This document shows positions 19,756-29,424 of a stretch of 29,562 bases of DNA, in pieces. The stretch's first letter is position 1; every line of letters starts with the position of its first letter. This stretch comes from Saprolegnia diclina VS20. Its lineage: Eukaryota > Oomycota > Saprolegniomycetes > Saprolegniales > Saprolegniaceae. Where the stretch lies: positions 1,357,325-1,386,886 of the forward strand of contig NW_008246071.1 in NCBI RefSeq assembly GCF_000281045.1. Reading direction: 5' to 3'. Position numbers and translations under genes: made by a program. A model generated the notes under the pieces. The model saw only the letters and a list, made by a program, of their open reading frames with translations, had not been told where the DNA came from and did no database searches.

Positions 19756-21090
19756 CTAGAGCCACACAGAATCTGCCGACGTATTGTCGCCGGACGTCGA
19801 CCGCTGTCGTCGAAGCTCCCTCGGTGACTGCAGCGATGGATCTGACCGACGGCGCGAGGAACTCGTATCGTCCTGCTGCTGCTTTTTCAAGCCTCGCGGG
19901 CCCATAAAGAACTCGGGCGGTGCGTGCGACCCACCCTTCTTTCGCCCAAACGCAGCAAAAAAGCCACCTTTTTGCGGCGACGGCGCGGTCGTCGGTCGTC
20001 GCGGTGACGTCGGAACGAGAAGGGTCGTCATCGGGCGCTTCGAGGGCGCCTCGGCAAGCATCGCCTGGTGGGCCTTGAGCTCGGCGCGGAGCCGATCGAC
20101 TTCAGTCTGAAGGCGCTTCTGTTCCTCATCGTCGACCGAGGCTGCAGCCTGAAACCGCTTCTTCCGCACAAAGTTGCCGAGCACGTGGGTGGCCTTTTCG
20201 AATGCGAGCTCCTTCTTCAAGCTTTCGACTTGTTGTGCTAGCTCTACCGCATACGCGTCCTTGTTCGCGTCTTCGCTTAGGGGCTTGAACGTGCGAAGGT
20301 GGTCCACTTCTGGGAGATTGAGGAGGCTGTGCATTTCGTTCACAAGGGCGAGCTTCATATCTTGCACGTGTGGCGCTGTCGTCACGTCGGCGATATCTTC
20401 TACGGACGATGCGCGCAGGTCGGACGCGTACTTGAGTTGCTGGAGCTCTTGCGTCATGACGCGGACCTGTTCTTCGTTGTCCGTCACTTCTTTTGACGTC
20501 GCCTCTTCCGCTTGGGTGAGCGCCTCGCTAATGTTGTGTCCGCTCGACGCCTCGACTTGAACCTTGTCGAACCACGTCGCAAGCGCCTCGGCGCGCGTAA
20601 GCAGCGAGAACGCCTTCTTCTTCATGGTCTTCTGGACGCGTGCATCACTTTCTTGTCGGCCAATCTCGATAAATATGCTTCCAGCCTCGGTGTAGCCGTC
20701 AATCGCTGTCGTGAAGCGGCGCGCCCGCTCGTCGTTCATTGCGGCCGTTGCAATCTTTAGCGCCGCCTCGTAGAGCACGCTGGCGTCGACCGGCCTTGAC
20801 GGCAGCGGCGCTTCGGCGTACATGGGCATCAGACGAGGCGGACGATGTGCATCTTCGGACGGTGGCGGCGTCGCCAAAGACGTGTACATGGTGGTACGCG
20901 GCTCCGAACTGGGGGGCGTTAGTGTCGTCTGCGACGGCGGCGGCGCGATGTATGAGGTTGCCTCGTCGTCCCACTCGTCTTCGCTGACCTCGGTGAACGT
21001 GACGTCGCCAAGCGGCTGCAAGAGCGGGCGGGCGAGCGCCGTCGGCGCCTTCCCAGTGCGTAGGCTCGCGAGCCGGTCTTCGAGCGACAT
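19756..21090 (-). CDS. MIT-domain coiled-coil protein
   Basis: A single exon of 444 residues. I chose the ATG at 21090 (MSLEDRLASLRTG) because the open frame upstream of it runs into the CCAAT promoter elements. After an acidic/Pro-rich N-terminus comes an MIT domain at about residues 102-178. It is a three-helix bundle with AALKIATAAMND, TAIDGYTEAGSIF and KKKAFSLLTRAEALATWF, seen in Vps4, spastin and other ESCRT partners. A coiled coil follows at about 190-345. The tail is basic and Ser-rich and ends SADSVWL. MIT domains bind ESCRT-III tails, so a role in endosomal or cytokinetic membrane events is inferred; no enzyme domain is present. It is divergent from the METTL21 gene across 130 bases. 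Confidence 0.85.
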   Translation of the reverse strand: MSLEDRLASLRTGKAPTALARPLLQPLGDVTFTEVSEDEWDDEATSYIAPPPSQTTLTPPSSEPRTTMYTSLATPPPSEDAHRPPRLMPMYAEAPLPSRPVDASVLYEAALKIATAAMNDERARRFTTAIDGYTEAGSIFIEIGRQESDARVQKTMKKKAFSLLTRAEALATWFDKVQVEASSGHNISEALTQAEEATSKEVTDNEEQVRVMTQELQQLKYASDLRASSVEDIADVTTAPHVQDMKLALVNEMHSLLNLPEVDHLRTFKPLSEDANKDAYAVELAQQVESLKKELAFEKATHVLGNFVRKKRFQAAASVDDEEQKRLQTEVDRLRAELKAHQAMLAEAPSKRPMTTLLVPTSPRRPTTAPSPQKGGFFAAFGRKKGGSHAPPEFFMGPRGLKKQQQDDTSSSRRRSDPSLQSPRELRRQRSTSGDNTSADSVWL

Positions 21091-21147
21091 GTACGCGTCT
21101 GATGATGACCGAATTGCAATACTTTGGCCGTTGGACACTTTCGAAAT

Positions 21148-21200
21148 CCAATGCAGCGACCAATCAAATGCGGCCAAGGCCCTGGGCGCGCACTGATTGG
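21148..21200. promoter_or_regulatory. Shared divergent promoter with CCAAT words in both directions
   Basis: CCAAT at 21148-21152 and CCAATCA at 21160-21166 lie 58 and 70 bases from the MIT gene start (minus). TGATTGG at 21194-21200 lies 21 bases before the METTL21 ATG (plus). The whole space between the two ATGs is 130 bases, so both genes probably share this control region. Confidence 0.5.
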
Positions 21201-21220
21201 CCTAAACAACACACTTGGTC

Positions 21221-21995
21221 ATGACAACGCAGTCGATCGAAGTCGCCGGCCGCGCGTACGCGATCTCGGAGACGCTCGAGAGCGACCAGCTCGATGCGCT
21301 CTTCTCCGACGCGTGGACGGGCTCGCTCGTGTGGCGCGCGTCCGTCTTTCTCTCGCAGCATCTCGCGCGGCTCCAGGGCGAAGGCGGCTTTGCGCCTGGT
21401 GCCACCGTCGTCGAGCTCGGTAGTGGCTGGTACGTCAAGGCAGTGCCATACTGGACAGCGCATCACCGCTTTACTGTCTAGTGGCCTCGTGGGTCTTGTG
21501 GCACAGGACCTCGGCGCCGCTCGTGTTGTCGTGACAGACCAGGAAGAAATCGTTGGCCTCCTCCAGCACAACCTCGCCTTGAACCTGCCGCGCGACCTAG
21601 GTGCCATCATGGCAAAGCAGTTCAATTGGGGCAGTCCTCGCTATGCCGAACTCTTTATCAAGAACAAACCCTTCGACTATATCGTCGTCTCGGACTGTAC
21701 GTAACATCGGTACGCACATATCGTCAAATGGAGTAGGTATTAACCCCATTTACGGCGTCGACTCGTGGCGCAACCTCGCCAAAAGCATCTACGACCTCGG
21801 CTCAACGCACACTGTACATGTAATCTCGCTAGATATCGGCGTCCTCAGAATGGCTAGGTGTGCTACTTGTCGTACGAGGAGCGCGGGGATAACGCGGCGC
21901 TCGCCGACTTCCAAGCATGCAGTGCGGCCTACTTGCAGCACGAGCTACTCGTGAGGGACGGCAGCATTCTCCTCTTCCGTATCACGCGTACATGA
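21221..21995 (+). CDS. METTL21-type protein-lysine methyltransferase
   Basis: Four exons: 21221-21429, 21482-21696, 21737-21813 and 21858-21995. Introns are 52, 40 and 44 bases; the product is 212 residues. The SAM motif VVELGSGCGLVGL (about 63-75) is rebuilt exactly across intron 1. DCINPIYGVDSW, rebuilt across intron 2, matches the DxxY/SDC(I)YP block of the Methyltransf_16 family. CYLSYEERGDNAALADF follows intron 3. An N-terminal W and the ASVFLSQHLAR piece match the family's usual SAM-domain entry helix. Members methylate lysines in chaperones (HSP70, VCP) or eEF1A; which subfamily this belongs to cannot be told here. The length is typical (about 210-230). Confidence 0.9.
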
Positions 21996-22070
21996 GAAGA
22001 AGATTGCTACGGATATCGCTATAAATATACCGGGTGCTGTTGTTGATCCTCCAACAGCGTCGGGTTTGGC

Positions 22071-23741
22071 ATGGACGGGTATGCCAAGATCCGCGTCCTA
22101 GGCGAAGGCTCATTCGGCCTCGTGTATCTCATGCGCGAGAAGGCTGAGCGCGGTGGGCTCGTCTGCGTCAAAGACATTTCGGTCCAGACCAAGACCGGGC
22201 TTGCCGACAGCGTCCAGGAGGCGCGGCTCCTCGCTCGCCTCTCGCACCCCAACATCGTCGCATACAAAGATGCATTCATTGCGCGCAACCAACGCCACTA
22301 CTACATCGTCATGCAGTACTGCTCTGGCGGTTTGCTTATCCTGTCTCGCCCCACGCACGTCGATCGTTGTGCCCGGCTAGGCGACTTGCACGCCAAGATC
22401 ACCGCTCAGCGCCAGCGATTCCCAGAGCACGCGGTACTGCTCATGTTTGTGCAAGTTTGTCTTGGGCTGCATGCGATGCACGCCGAAGGCATCCTGCATC
22501 GGTAACACCTCTGGTCCACACGTCTACCATTCACTGCGTTTAGCGATATCAAGAGCCAGAACGTCTTCATTTCCAACTCGGGCCAATACATCCTCGGGGA
22601 CCTGGGCATTTCACGAGTCTGTGCGATACAAGACTACAGACGCTTGATGTTTGATGCGTAGGAGCTATCGGGCCGCAACAACATGGCGTCCACCTTTGTG
22701 GGCACGCCGTACTTTTTGTCGCCCGAGCAGTGCGCCGGCGAGCGCTACACCTTCTCGGCCGACGTCTGGGCGCTCGGCTGCCTCCTCTACGAGCTCTGCG
22801 CACTCACGTATCCCTTCACCGGCGCAACTACCCCGGCGCTGCTGACCAACATTTGCAGTGGGTTCTACGTACCCATTCATCGCGAGTACAGTTTTGGGCT
22901 GCAAAAACTCGTCATGAAAATGCTCGCCGTATCCCCAAGCAGCCGACCAAGCCTCACAGAAGTGCTTCAGAGTCCACTGCTAACAGCGCCGCTGCAGAGC
23001 TACGTCGCAGATCTGCGCAAATGTGCTTCGTACGGACCTACACCATATAGCATTTGGTAATTCCGTCTTCACTCAAATAGAAAAGCCCACTTGGCAACGA
23101 TAAGCACCCAGCTCACAGCGCTAGACCTGTCCGACCTTTGGACCAAAGCCAAGTCGACGCATGGCGCCTTCCTCTTCAACACGACCATAACGCCGGTGCC
23201 GCAGTTCGCGCACGTCGAGGTCGACTTGGCGGACTGGCTCGAAAAGGAGCGGCAGCGCCATTTGCTGCAGATTCTGGAGCATATCAAGGCCAGCCATGCC
23301 CTCGCGCGCGCGCCACCACCTCCTCCGTACAAGTCTATATCGATATCCTACGAGTACTACCGATACCGATACCTGTGTAGACCCGTATCGCCGCCACATC
23401 CGGTGAAGCGACTGCCCACCATGCGCTCGTCGCCTTCGATGGACCCCGAGTGGCAGCCGCCGGTGCAGGTCTCGCCACGCCCAGCAGTCGTCAAGCGGCA
23501 CGGACCACGGCACAAAGGGGTCGTCGGCAGCTTCCGCCGAGGTGTGCCGCTAACCAACGACGCCAAGGCGTACCTTGCAACGGCGTGCAAAGATGTGCGC
23601 GTTCTCCGAGCCCAAGCGTACCAAGACGCAGCGCGGGCGCGAGATGCAGCATTCGCCGTCGCGACAGTCGCCGAGACGAACGACGCATGGGCAATTCTCG
23701 AAGTCGAGTGCTACGCACAGCTGCAAGCGCTTCGCAAATAA
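22071..23741 (+). CDS. NEK-family serine/threonine protein kinase
   Basis: Six exons: 22071-22329, 22381-22501, 22544-22616, 22662-23029, 23081-23326 and 23381-23741 (475 residues). Kinase motifs are GEGSFG (11-16), the Lys in VCVKDI (34), HRDIKSQN (126-133, rebuilt across intron 2), DLG in place of DFG (146-148) and [15 protein letters not shown] in the activation/APE region, all in NEK style. [15 protein letters not shown] and the RPS motif complete the domain at about residue 245. A C-terminal tail of about 200 residues follows, with a Pro run and basic helices. The proposed fifth intron (23327-23380) is exactly 54 bases and in frame, so the tail may exist with or without 18 extra Tyr-rich residues. 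NEK kinases act on centrosomes, cilia and mitosis, which fits a zoospore-forming organism. The stop is 55 bases from the stop of Arp2. Confidence 0.9.
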
Positions 23742-23796
23742 CACGACAAGAAGAAAAGTAGGCTCGTTGTTAAAATCAACCTCGTGTCAACGTCGC

Positions 23797-25062
23797 CTAC
23801 TTGAGGCGGTCGATACAGCGAACGCCCTGCTCGTCGTACTCTTGCTTGGAGATCCAGAACTGGTCGTTGTCCTTCATCATGTCGGCGAGGACGCTGCCGC
23901 CAAGGAATACGAGGTGCTTGCGGCGCGGCGGGTCATTGATGCGGAGGCGGAACTTACCCAAGCGAGACTTGTCGCCCTTGAGAACGTCGTTGAGGTATCG
24001 ATCCTTGATGTCCTTCTCGAGACGGCTCGGAAGACCCGGGTACATGGTAGAGCCGCCACTGAGGACAATGTTCTTGTACAGCTCCGGGCGGATATCGATC
24101 TCGGCCTTCTGGCACATGTCGAAGACCATGTCGCTCAAGCCGGCGCCTTCGATGCCAATCAGGTGCGGTTGGAAGAGCGCTTCCGTCGCCTACACACCAC
24201 CGTGGTTCATGAGCGACAAGCCACGCGATGCACGCCGACCTCGAAGCGCTCGCGGCCAAGCTTGACAATGCGGCCATCTGGGAGCTCGTACGTTTCCTCG
24301 AGAACCGTTGTCTCAAGGGCGAGCTGGCGCTCAATCGTCGGGTCCAGCGCAGCGTAGCAATGACGCTCCTTGATTTGGCGCACGGTCTCAAAGTCCGCCG
24401 TTCGGTTAAACGCATAGCCACGGAGCAGCATGAGCTTGATGAGGTACTGCGTGATGTGGCGGCCCGCAACGTCGAGACGGCGGATGAGGTGCTGGGGCAC
24501 AAAGCCTTCATAGACAGGTACGACATGCGAGACACCGTCGCCCGAGTCGATGACGACGCCCGTCAAGAGACCTTGAGCGTACAGCGTGAGCATGGCCTGC
24601 ACCGCAATGTGCGTGCCCTGGAACCCGTACTTTTCAAACATGACCTCCGTGAGCTTTTCGCGGTTGGCCTTGGGGTTGAGCGGCGGCTCCGTGAGCATGA
24701 TGCGCATCTCTTGCGGGTTGACATTGAGGCGGTCGTGGAACGTGTAGTCCCACAACTTCTCCATGTCGTCCCAGTTCTTGACGATGCCGTTCTCGACCGG
24801 GTAGCTGATCTGGAGGTTCGAGCGCACATACGCGGCCTCGTCACCGCACATGACGTCCTTCAGAAGGACGTCCTTGTTGACTGCTTCCTCGGCGCGCAGG
24901 ATCGGCCGGCCGACCATCGACGGGAAGATGTGCCGCGGAAAGTTCTCGGCCGCAAAGCCGCACTTGACAAACTAGAGAAGCGCCGTGAGGACGCGGCCAT
25001 GGGCCAAACGTACGTACCCCCGTCCCGTTGTCGCAGACTACGATCTTGTTGGCGGCCACCAT
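23797..25062 (-). CDS. ARP2: Actin-related protein 2 (Arp2/3 complex)
   Basis: Three exons on the minus strand: 25018-25062, 24240-24971 and 23797-24189, with introns of 46 and 50 bases. The product is 389 residues, like other Arp2 proteins (about 390). The start is [15 protein letters not shown], continuing after intron 1 as [20 protein letters not shown]. Other Arp2 hallmarks are [32 protein letters not shown], the nucleotide-binding [34 protein letters not shown] and [16 protein letters not shown], with [12 protein letters not shown] near the end. Arp2 with Arp3 nucleates branched actin filaments. Short in-frame upstream extensions exist, but the 45-base first exon beginning at 25062 aligns with the family N-terminus. 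Confidence is very high. Confidence 0.96.
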
Positions 25063-25403
25063 AGCGTCGTCTTTGTCGACGGAAGATTTCCCAAAACTGA
25101 GGTCGACCTTGCCCAGGTTCGAGCCGTATCCGGACGGTATGCGGATGACGATCGAAATCAACGCATATAGTGTACGATGCGCTTCTCGTGCACCTGGCGC
25201 CGGTTCGCTCGACTCTTTACTGCACGCACGTGTGCATCTGCTGTCGCCATAAACGCTTGATTCGAGCGCAGACTATATTTATACTAAGGAGGTCTCCAAT
25301 ATCTCGATTGCCACTGTGCTCTCCGGTATTCTATTTTACACTATTTGTGTGGATGACAAAGATTAAGCTTTAAGCTTTTTGACCTGGCACAAGTCGACGG
25401 ACG
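25063..25403. promoter_or_regulatory. Divergent promoter between Arp2 and the MMACHC fusion
   Basis: These 341 bases separate two divergent ATGs. An AT-rich TATA-like stretch (TATATTTATA) lies at 25274-25283 and a CCAAT at 25296-25300, about 104 bases before the plus-strand ATG at 25404. The Arp2 side has no obvious CCAAT word. I see no gene here. Confidence 0.4.
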
Positions 25404-27454
25404 ATGGCAGCGCGGTGGCAAGTAGTCGTCCAGGCGCTGGAAGCAGCCTTACAGCCAGCGTACACCGGCGTTGGAATGATACGTGTGTGATGCATTTGCC
25501 ACTAGGGGCCTTGATCTCGTCGCGCCATTAAGCATCGGCGTGTACAACGCGGCCGTGCCAGAGGCCTACAAGATCCCATTGCCCGAGACAGGGCTCCTCG
25601 TCATGGTGGGCAACACGAAGCGGCTCTGGGAGCCGTTCCTTGCGTCTATCAACCTTGATTGCCTTCCGGAGCATCCGCTCAACGAGTATGCCATGCGAGT
25701 TGTGACACAAGCCGTCTCGACCCTCGACGATGTTCCGGACAAGGTACATGAAGTCTGTTGAGATCACCACTACTACTGCAGCAGGCGTATTGGGTGCACG
25801 AGACTGAACCGGGAAAGATGATTGCGGCCCAACGCATGATCGTCGCGTCCGGCCTTGCGAATTTGTCCGAGGTGAGTCGCCGTCGACAACACAGAATGTG
25901 CATATCGTGTATGTAGGAGCTCCACTTGACCGTGCACCCGACGTTCGGACCATGGTACGCACAGCGCGCTGTTGTCGCCTTCGGAAGCGTGCTTGGGCCT
26001 ACGCAACCTGTGTTTGCTGCCACACCCCTGGACATTGCCCCCGAGGTGCGCGCCGCCATGAAGGCGCAGCTCGACGAAGCGCTCTCGCTCTCGCAACTGC
26101 CGACGCCCATGAACTGGACGCTGTGGCTGCGTCCGCGCATAACGTTCGACCCGAAGCACGCGTTTATGTACTCGTCGGTGCAAACCATGTTTCACTACTC
26201 GAAATCCGTCGACGACCGCCGACGGATCTTGCGTGCCGCCAAGCTCGGCTGGCCCCTCGACAACATTCTCGATACGCCGTCCCCGTCCGTCCTCGCTTGC
26301 CGACACTTGCTCCAAGGCGTGCTTGCAGAAACGGCGGCGAAGGCTCCGCAGGCCATTTTGCTCAGCGGCGGGCTGGACACCTCGATTCTGGCACAAGCCA
26401 CGCCTGCGTCCTTCGAGGATGTGTGTGCAACATCGCAACCCGGACCGCCAATTCTCTCGATGCTGCGCGGAGGTATCACGGTGCGTGCCGCCCCGGAGGC
26501 GCAAGACGCAGTGTACGCGGCGCGCATCTGCGAGAATCTTGGACACGTGACGCACCACTGCTTGGAAGAGTCGATCGAGAACCTGATCTCGCACGCGAGA
26601 AGCGTCAGCTGCCTCCTCGTCTCGTTCGACCCAATGGAACTTCGCAACTCGATCGTAATTTACCGCTCGCTGCTTGAAGCCAAAGCCCGCGGGTATACTT
26701 GCGTCGTGACTGGCGACGGTGCTGACGAAGTCTTTGCAGGTCGTTCCCTACTTGACTCGAAACATGTATCGACAAGCATGTAGGCTACTCGTTCTTCCAG
26801 GGCATGGACGTCGAGAAACTCGCAACTTACCGCGTCTGGATCGCTCGCATTATGCGCTTCTCGTCGAAAACGCTCGCAGCGTCAATGGGCATCGACATCC
26901 TGAGCCCTTTCTTGGACCCGCGGGTTATTGCCTTTGCTCTGGAGCGGCCGCGCGACGAGCTCATTGGCGACAAGACGCCAGTGCCCGACGGCAACGTCCA
27001 CGGGAAGCGGCTCTTGCGGCAGGCGTTCCCGGAAGCAACGTCGCAGTGGCGCGCGAAGGAACCCATCGAGCAAGGAGCAGGGACGACCCAGCTCCGGAAG
27101 GGCTACTTTGACGCGTACCCGCCCGACATGTCGTTTGACGATGCGGCAGCCGCATGCTACGCCCAGCACCACATCGTCATCCGCGACCGCGAGCACTTGT
27201 ACTTTTTCCGGCAGTTTCTCGACGCGTTCGACGGCGACTTGCGCAACGTGCCGCTCTCCCGTGGTGACGCAGATGGCTGCCCGGCCTGCAAGTTTGAGCT
27301 AGTCTCAAGCGACAATGACTTTTGCACCACCTGTGGTTTTTGGCCCGCGCGCACGACAGATGCGAACAAGGCGATGGCTCAGCGCGCGCTCCTCGATCTT
27401 GCGTCGCGTATCCAAACGCTCCAAGCGCACCACTCCGTCGATGCGTCGGCCTGA
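25404..27454 (+). CDS. Fusion: MMACHC/CblC-like domain + asparagine-synthase-type PP-loop domain + CxxC knuckle
   Basis: Five exons: 25404-25459, 25506-25743, 25785-25871, 25917-26739 and 26784-27454. Introns are 46, 41, 45 and 44 bases; the product is 624 residues. Residues 1 to about 245 follow MMACHC, the B12 processing protein, in order: GLDLVAPLSIGVYNAAVPEA, LLVMVGNTKRLWEPFL, AQRMIVASGL, the signature VHPTFGPWYAQRAVV (133-147), and WTLWLRPRITF. From about residue 250 an Asn_synthase domain starts: PP-loop SGGLDTS (277-283), GDGADEVFAGYSFFQG (393 onward) and DILSPFLDPRVIAFAL. Near the end are CPAC (567-570) and CTTC (582-585), a possible zinc knuckle. The N-terminal glutaminase of true asparagine synthetase is absent and the CblC-like part takes its place. 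Exon 4 alone spans both domains without a stop. The combined role is unknown. Confidence 0.88.
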
Positions 27455-27544
27455 TGATGTGCACGCAGAGGCACTGAAATGCACGCTACTTTGACGTGTA
27501 TTCTTTGAAAAATGTTCTGGGACAACAAAATGCTAGCGAGTTGT

Positions 27545-29038
27545 TCACATGGGGTCGTCACATTGCCTGTTCTTGGACACCGGCTGCGTGGGCGGTGCGT
27601 AAAACGTTGTTGCATCGACCATGAGCACGCCGACATGCCGCGCGTACGCAGCAACGTCCGTGTCAGCTGCGTCGCTCATCCCATCGGCGGCGTCCATTTC
27701 CAAAAGCACGTCGCGACACTGGCTGGGCGCCGATATGAGATGCTTCCTTTCTCGCTTGGCCAGATTTGTTTCGCGCAGCCGTAGCGAAAACCGAGACGAG
27801 TTGCGCACGCAAGGCAGCGCACGGACAAACTCGAGGGCTTGGTCAGACTGCAAATCGCCTGCAATGGTCAGTTGAGCCCCGCGTCGACTCGTCCACGCAG
27901 GCAACGCAGCCGCTATCGCCGCTACGCACGGCGGTGGGATCGAGGTATACTTGAATTGAACGTCTTCTAGCACTTCAGACGTCTTGAAGATCTCGACGAC
28001 AGTTGCCAGTGCATCGCCCGAGAGCGAGCAGCCAACCAAGTGGAGACTGCGCAGACTTGAGACCTTGATGCCCGGCAACACTTTCAGAACGCCGCAGCGG
28101 AGGATGAGATTCGCCAAAGTCGGCAATTGAAGCGCATTGCACACAAGAGCTGTCACGTCGCGCGGCACGTTCAAATCGAGCTTGAGGGTCGAAAGTTGTG
28201 ACGCTGCAACTTTGGCACCCCAGGCCGCCACCTCGGCAGTTGACCACGAGGCCAAGTGCAGCGCTAGCGACGTCAACTGCGGCGGCAGTGGCGGCGCAGT
28301 TGCGTCAGAAAGCGCAGTGGCGAGCTGTGAATGGCCACTCCATGACGTCGGTTTGTCGTACAGCACCAGAGACTTGAGCGTCGTCGAATGACTGAGGACA
28401 CCCGCGAGTGCTCTCGCCGCAGGCCGTTCAAAGTCAATTTTATCAAAAGTGAGCGACTGAACTGGGGATGATGCGAGCCACATGCAGACGCTGCCGCTCG
28501 AATTCAGCGTTCTCGTTCGTTTCTTGATTGTCGTGAGCGTGAACGACTGGAGGAACCACCAGGACGACGTGGCTGTGGCCATAATCGCGTCAAGTTGGTC
28601 TTGCGTCAGCTTGGAATGTACGACGTGCACGCTGTGGACATTGATACACTCTGCGATACCGGCGAGAAGCTTTTCTGTCTTGGCTAATGACGATGGCAGC
28701 GAGATCTGGAGCGACGTGACAGTACAGGGCCAGAATTCTAGCACCGCGCTGCCCGCCCAGCGCGGAATCCAGTCGACGGCCACAGTGACAGGCCACGGTG
28801 TTGTCGGTTGTACGAGCTGGAGCTCGATTGTCGTGTCGACGACAACAGATTCGATTGCGATGACGCGCAAGAGCTCGCTCGGGTTCGCCGTCGCCTGGAT
28901 GCGCGCGTAGAGAATGCCAAAGACGTCGTGTCTCGTGGTTGGAGGAAGCGCGTCGAGGAACGTGATGGCGTCCGAGACGCAGAAGCCGGCGAAACAAGCG
29001 ATGTCGTAGACCACGGCAGGCTGAAGCCATGCGTGCAT
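27545..29038 (-). CDS. Leucine-rich-repeat protein
   Basis: A single exon of 497 residues. The ATG at 29038 (MHAWLQPAVVYDIACFAGFC) is chosen because 64 bases upstream there is a CCAATCA word and the open frame beyond it looks non-coding. The first 60 residues resemble an F-box-like helical lead seen in many oomycete LRR proteins, but this is not certain. From about residue 110 irregular leucine-rich repeats follow, such as VQSLTFDKIDF, LKSLVLYDKP, LTSLALHLAS, LSTLKLDLNV, LANLILRCGV and LRSLHLVGCSLS. No kinase, signal peptide or membrane helix is seen. LRR proteins form protein-binding arcs; the target is unknown. The stop is 90 bases from that of the convergent fusion gene. Confidence 0.85.
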   Translation of the reverse strand: MHAWLQPAVVYDIACFAGFCVSDAITFLDALPPTTRHDVFGILYARIQATANPSELLRVIAIESVVVDTTIELQLVQPTTPWPVTVAVDWIPRWAGSAVLEFWPCTVTSLQISLPSSLAKTEKLLAGIAECINVHSVHVVHSKLTQDQLDAIMATATSSWWFLQSFTLTTIKKRTRTLNSSGSVCMWLASSPVQSLTFDKIDFERPAARALAGVLSHSTTLKSLVLYDKPTSWSGHSQLATALSDATAPPLPPQLTSLALHLASWSTAEVAAWGAKVAASQLSTLKLDLNVPRDVTALVCNALQLPTLANLILRCGVLKVLPGIKVSSLRSLHLVGCSLSGDALATVVEIFKTSEVLEDVQFKYTSIPPPCVAAIAAALPAWTSRRGAQLTIAGDLQSDQALEFVRALPCVRNSSRFSLRLRETNLAKRERKHLISAPSQCRDVLLEMDAADGMSDAADTDVAAYARHVGVLMVDATTFYAPPTQPVSKNRQCDDPM

Positions 29039-29101
29039 CGCCGTCGTTTTGTTTTGGTGATTGTGAGAATTGATTTGATTTGCTGCCGAACTTACGGTCC
29101 A

Positions 29102-29108
29102 CCAATCA
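29102..29108 (-). promoter_or_regulatory. CCAATCA element of the LRR gene
   Basis: TGATTGG relative to the gene, 64 bases upstream of the minus-strand ATG at 29038. It has the same spacing and word as other genes in the window. Confidence 0.45.
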
Positions 29109-29139
29109 GATGTCGCGAAGGCAACTTGATAGTTATGAA

Positions 29140-29325
29140 TCAAGCCAAACGCTTGGCGATGATCGCCTCGTCTGCACCCAAATCGCGTGGGTAGCGTATC
29201 GACTGTATTGACGCTGAAGTTTCTTTGACGGTAGGTAAACACTTCTGCAAAGCGGCAGAATAAGACAAAAGACGGTCGAGCAACAGTTCATTGCTGTTGC
29301 TGCCCTCAACGCTGCAACCATGCAT
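29140..29325 (-). CDS. Possible 61-residue protein (low confidence)
   Basis: An ATG at 29325 opens 61 codons to a TGA at 29140. The product (MHGCSVEGSNSNELLLDRLL..., ending AIIAKRLA) has a Leu-rich amphipathic middle and normal composition. It fits between two minus-strand LRR genes. There is no recognised domain, codon bias is weak, and it could be chance or an upstream exon of the LRR gene. Confidence 0.25.
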   Translation of the reverse strand: MHGCSVEGSNSNELLLDRLLSYSAALQKCLPTVKETSASIQSIRYPRDLGADEAIIAKRLA

Positions 29326-29424
29326 TTATCTTTGCTGTCTGTAGAGTAACTTGCGTCATTTCGAAGAGTTTGTCAGTCAATCACACGATTAATAGTGCTC
29401 ACTTACCCTTCAACCTGCTGCCCT

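Noticed and set aside
24228-25064. 278-codon plus-strand ORF antisense to Arp2
   Set aside because: The minus strand encodes Arp2 residue by residue; the plus ORF is its mirror.
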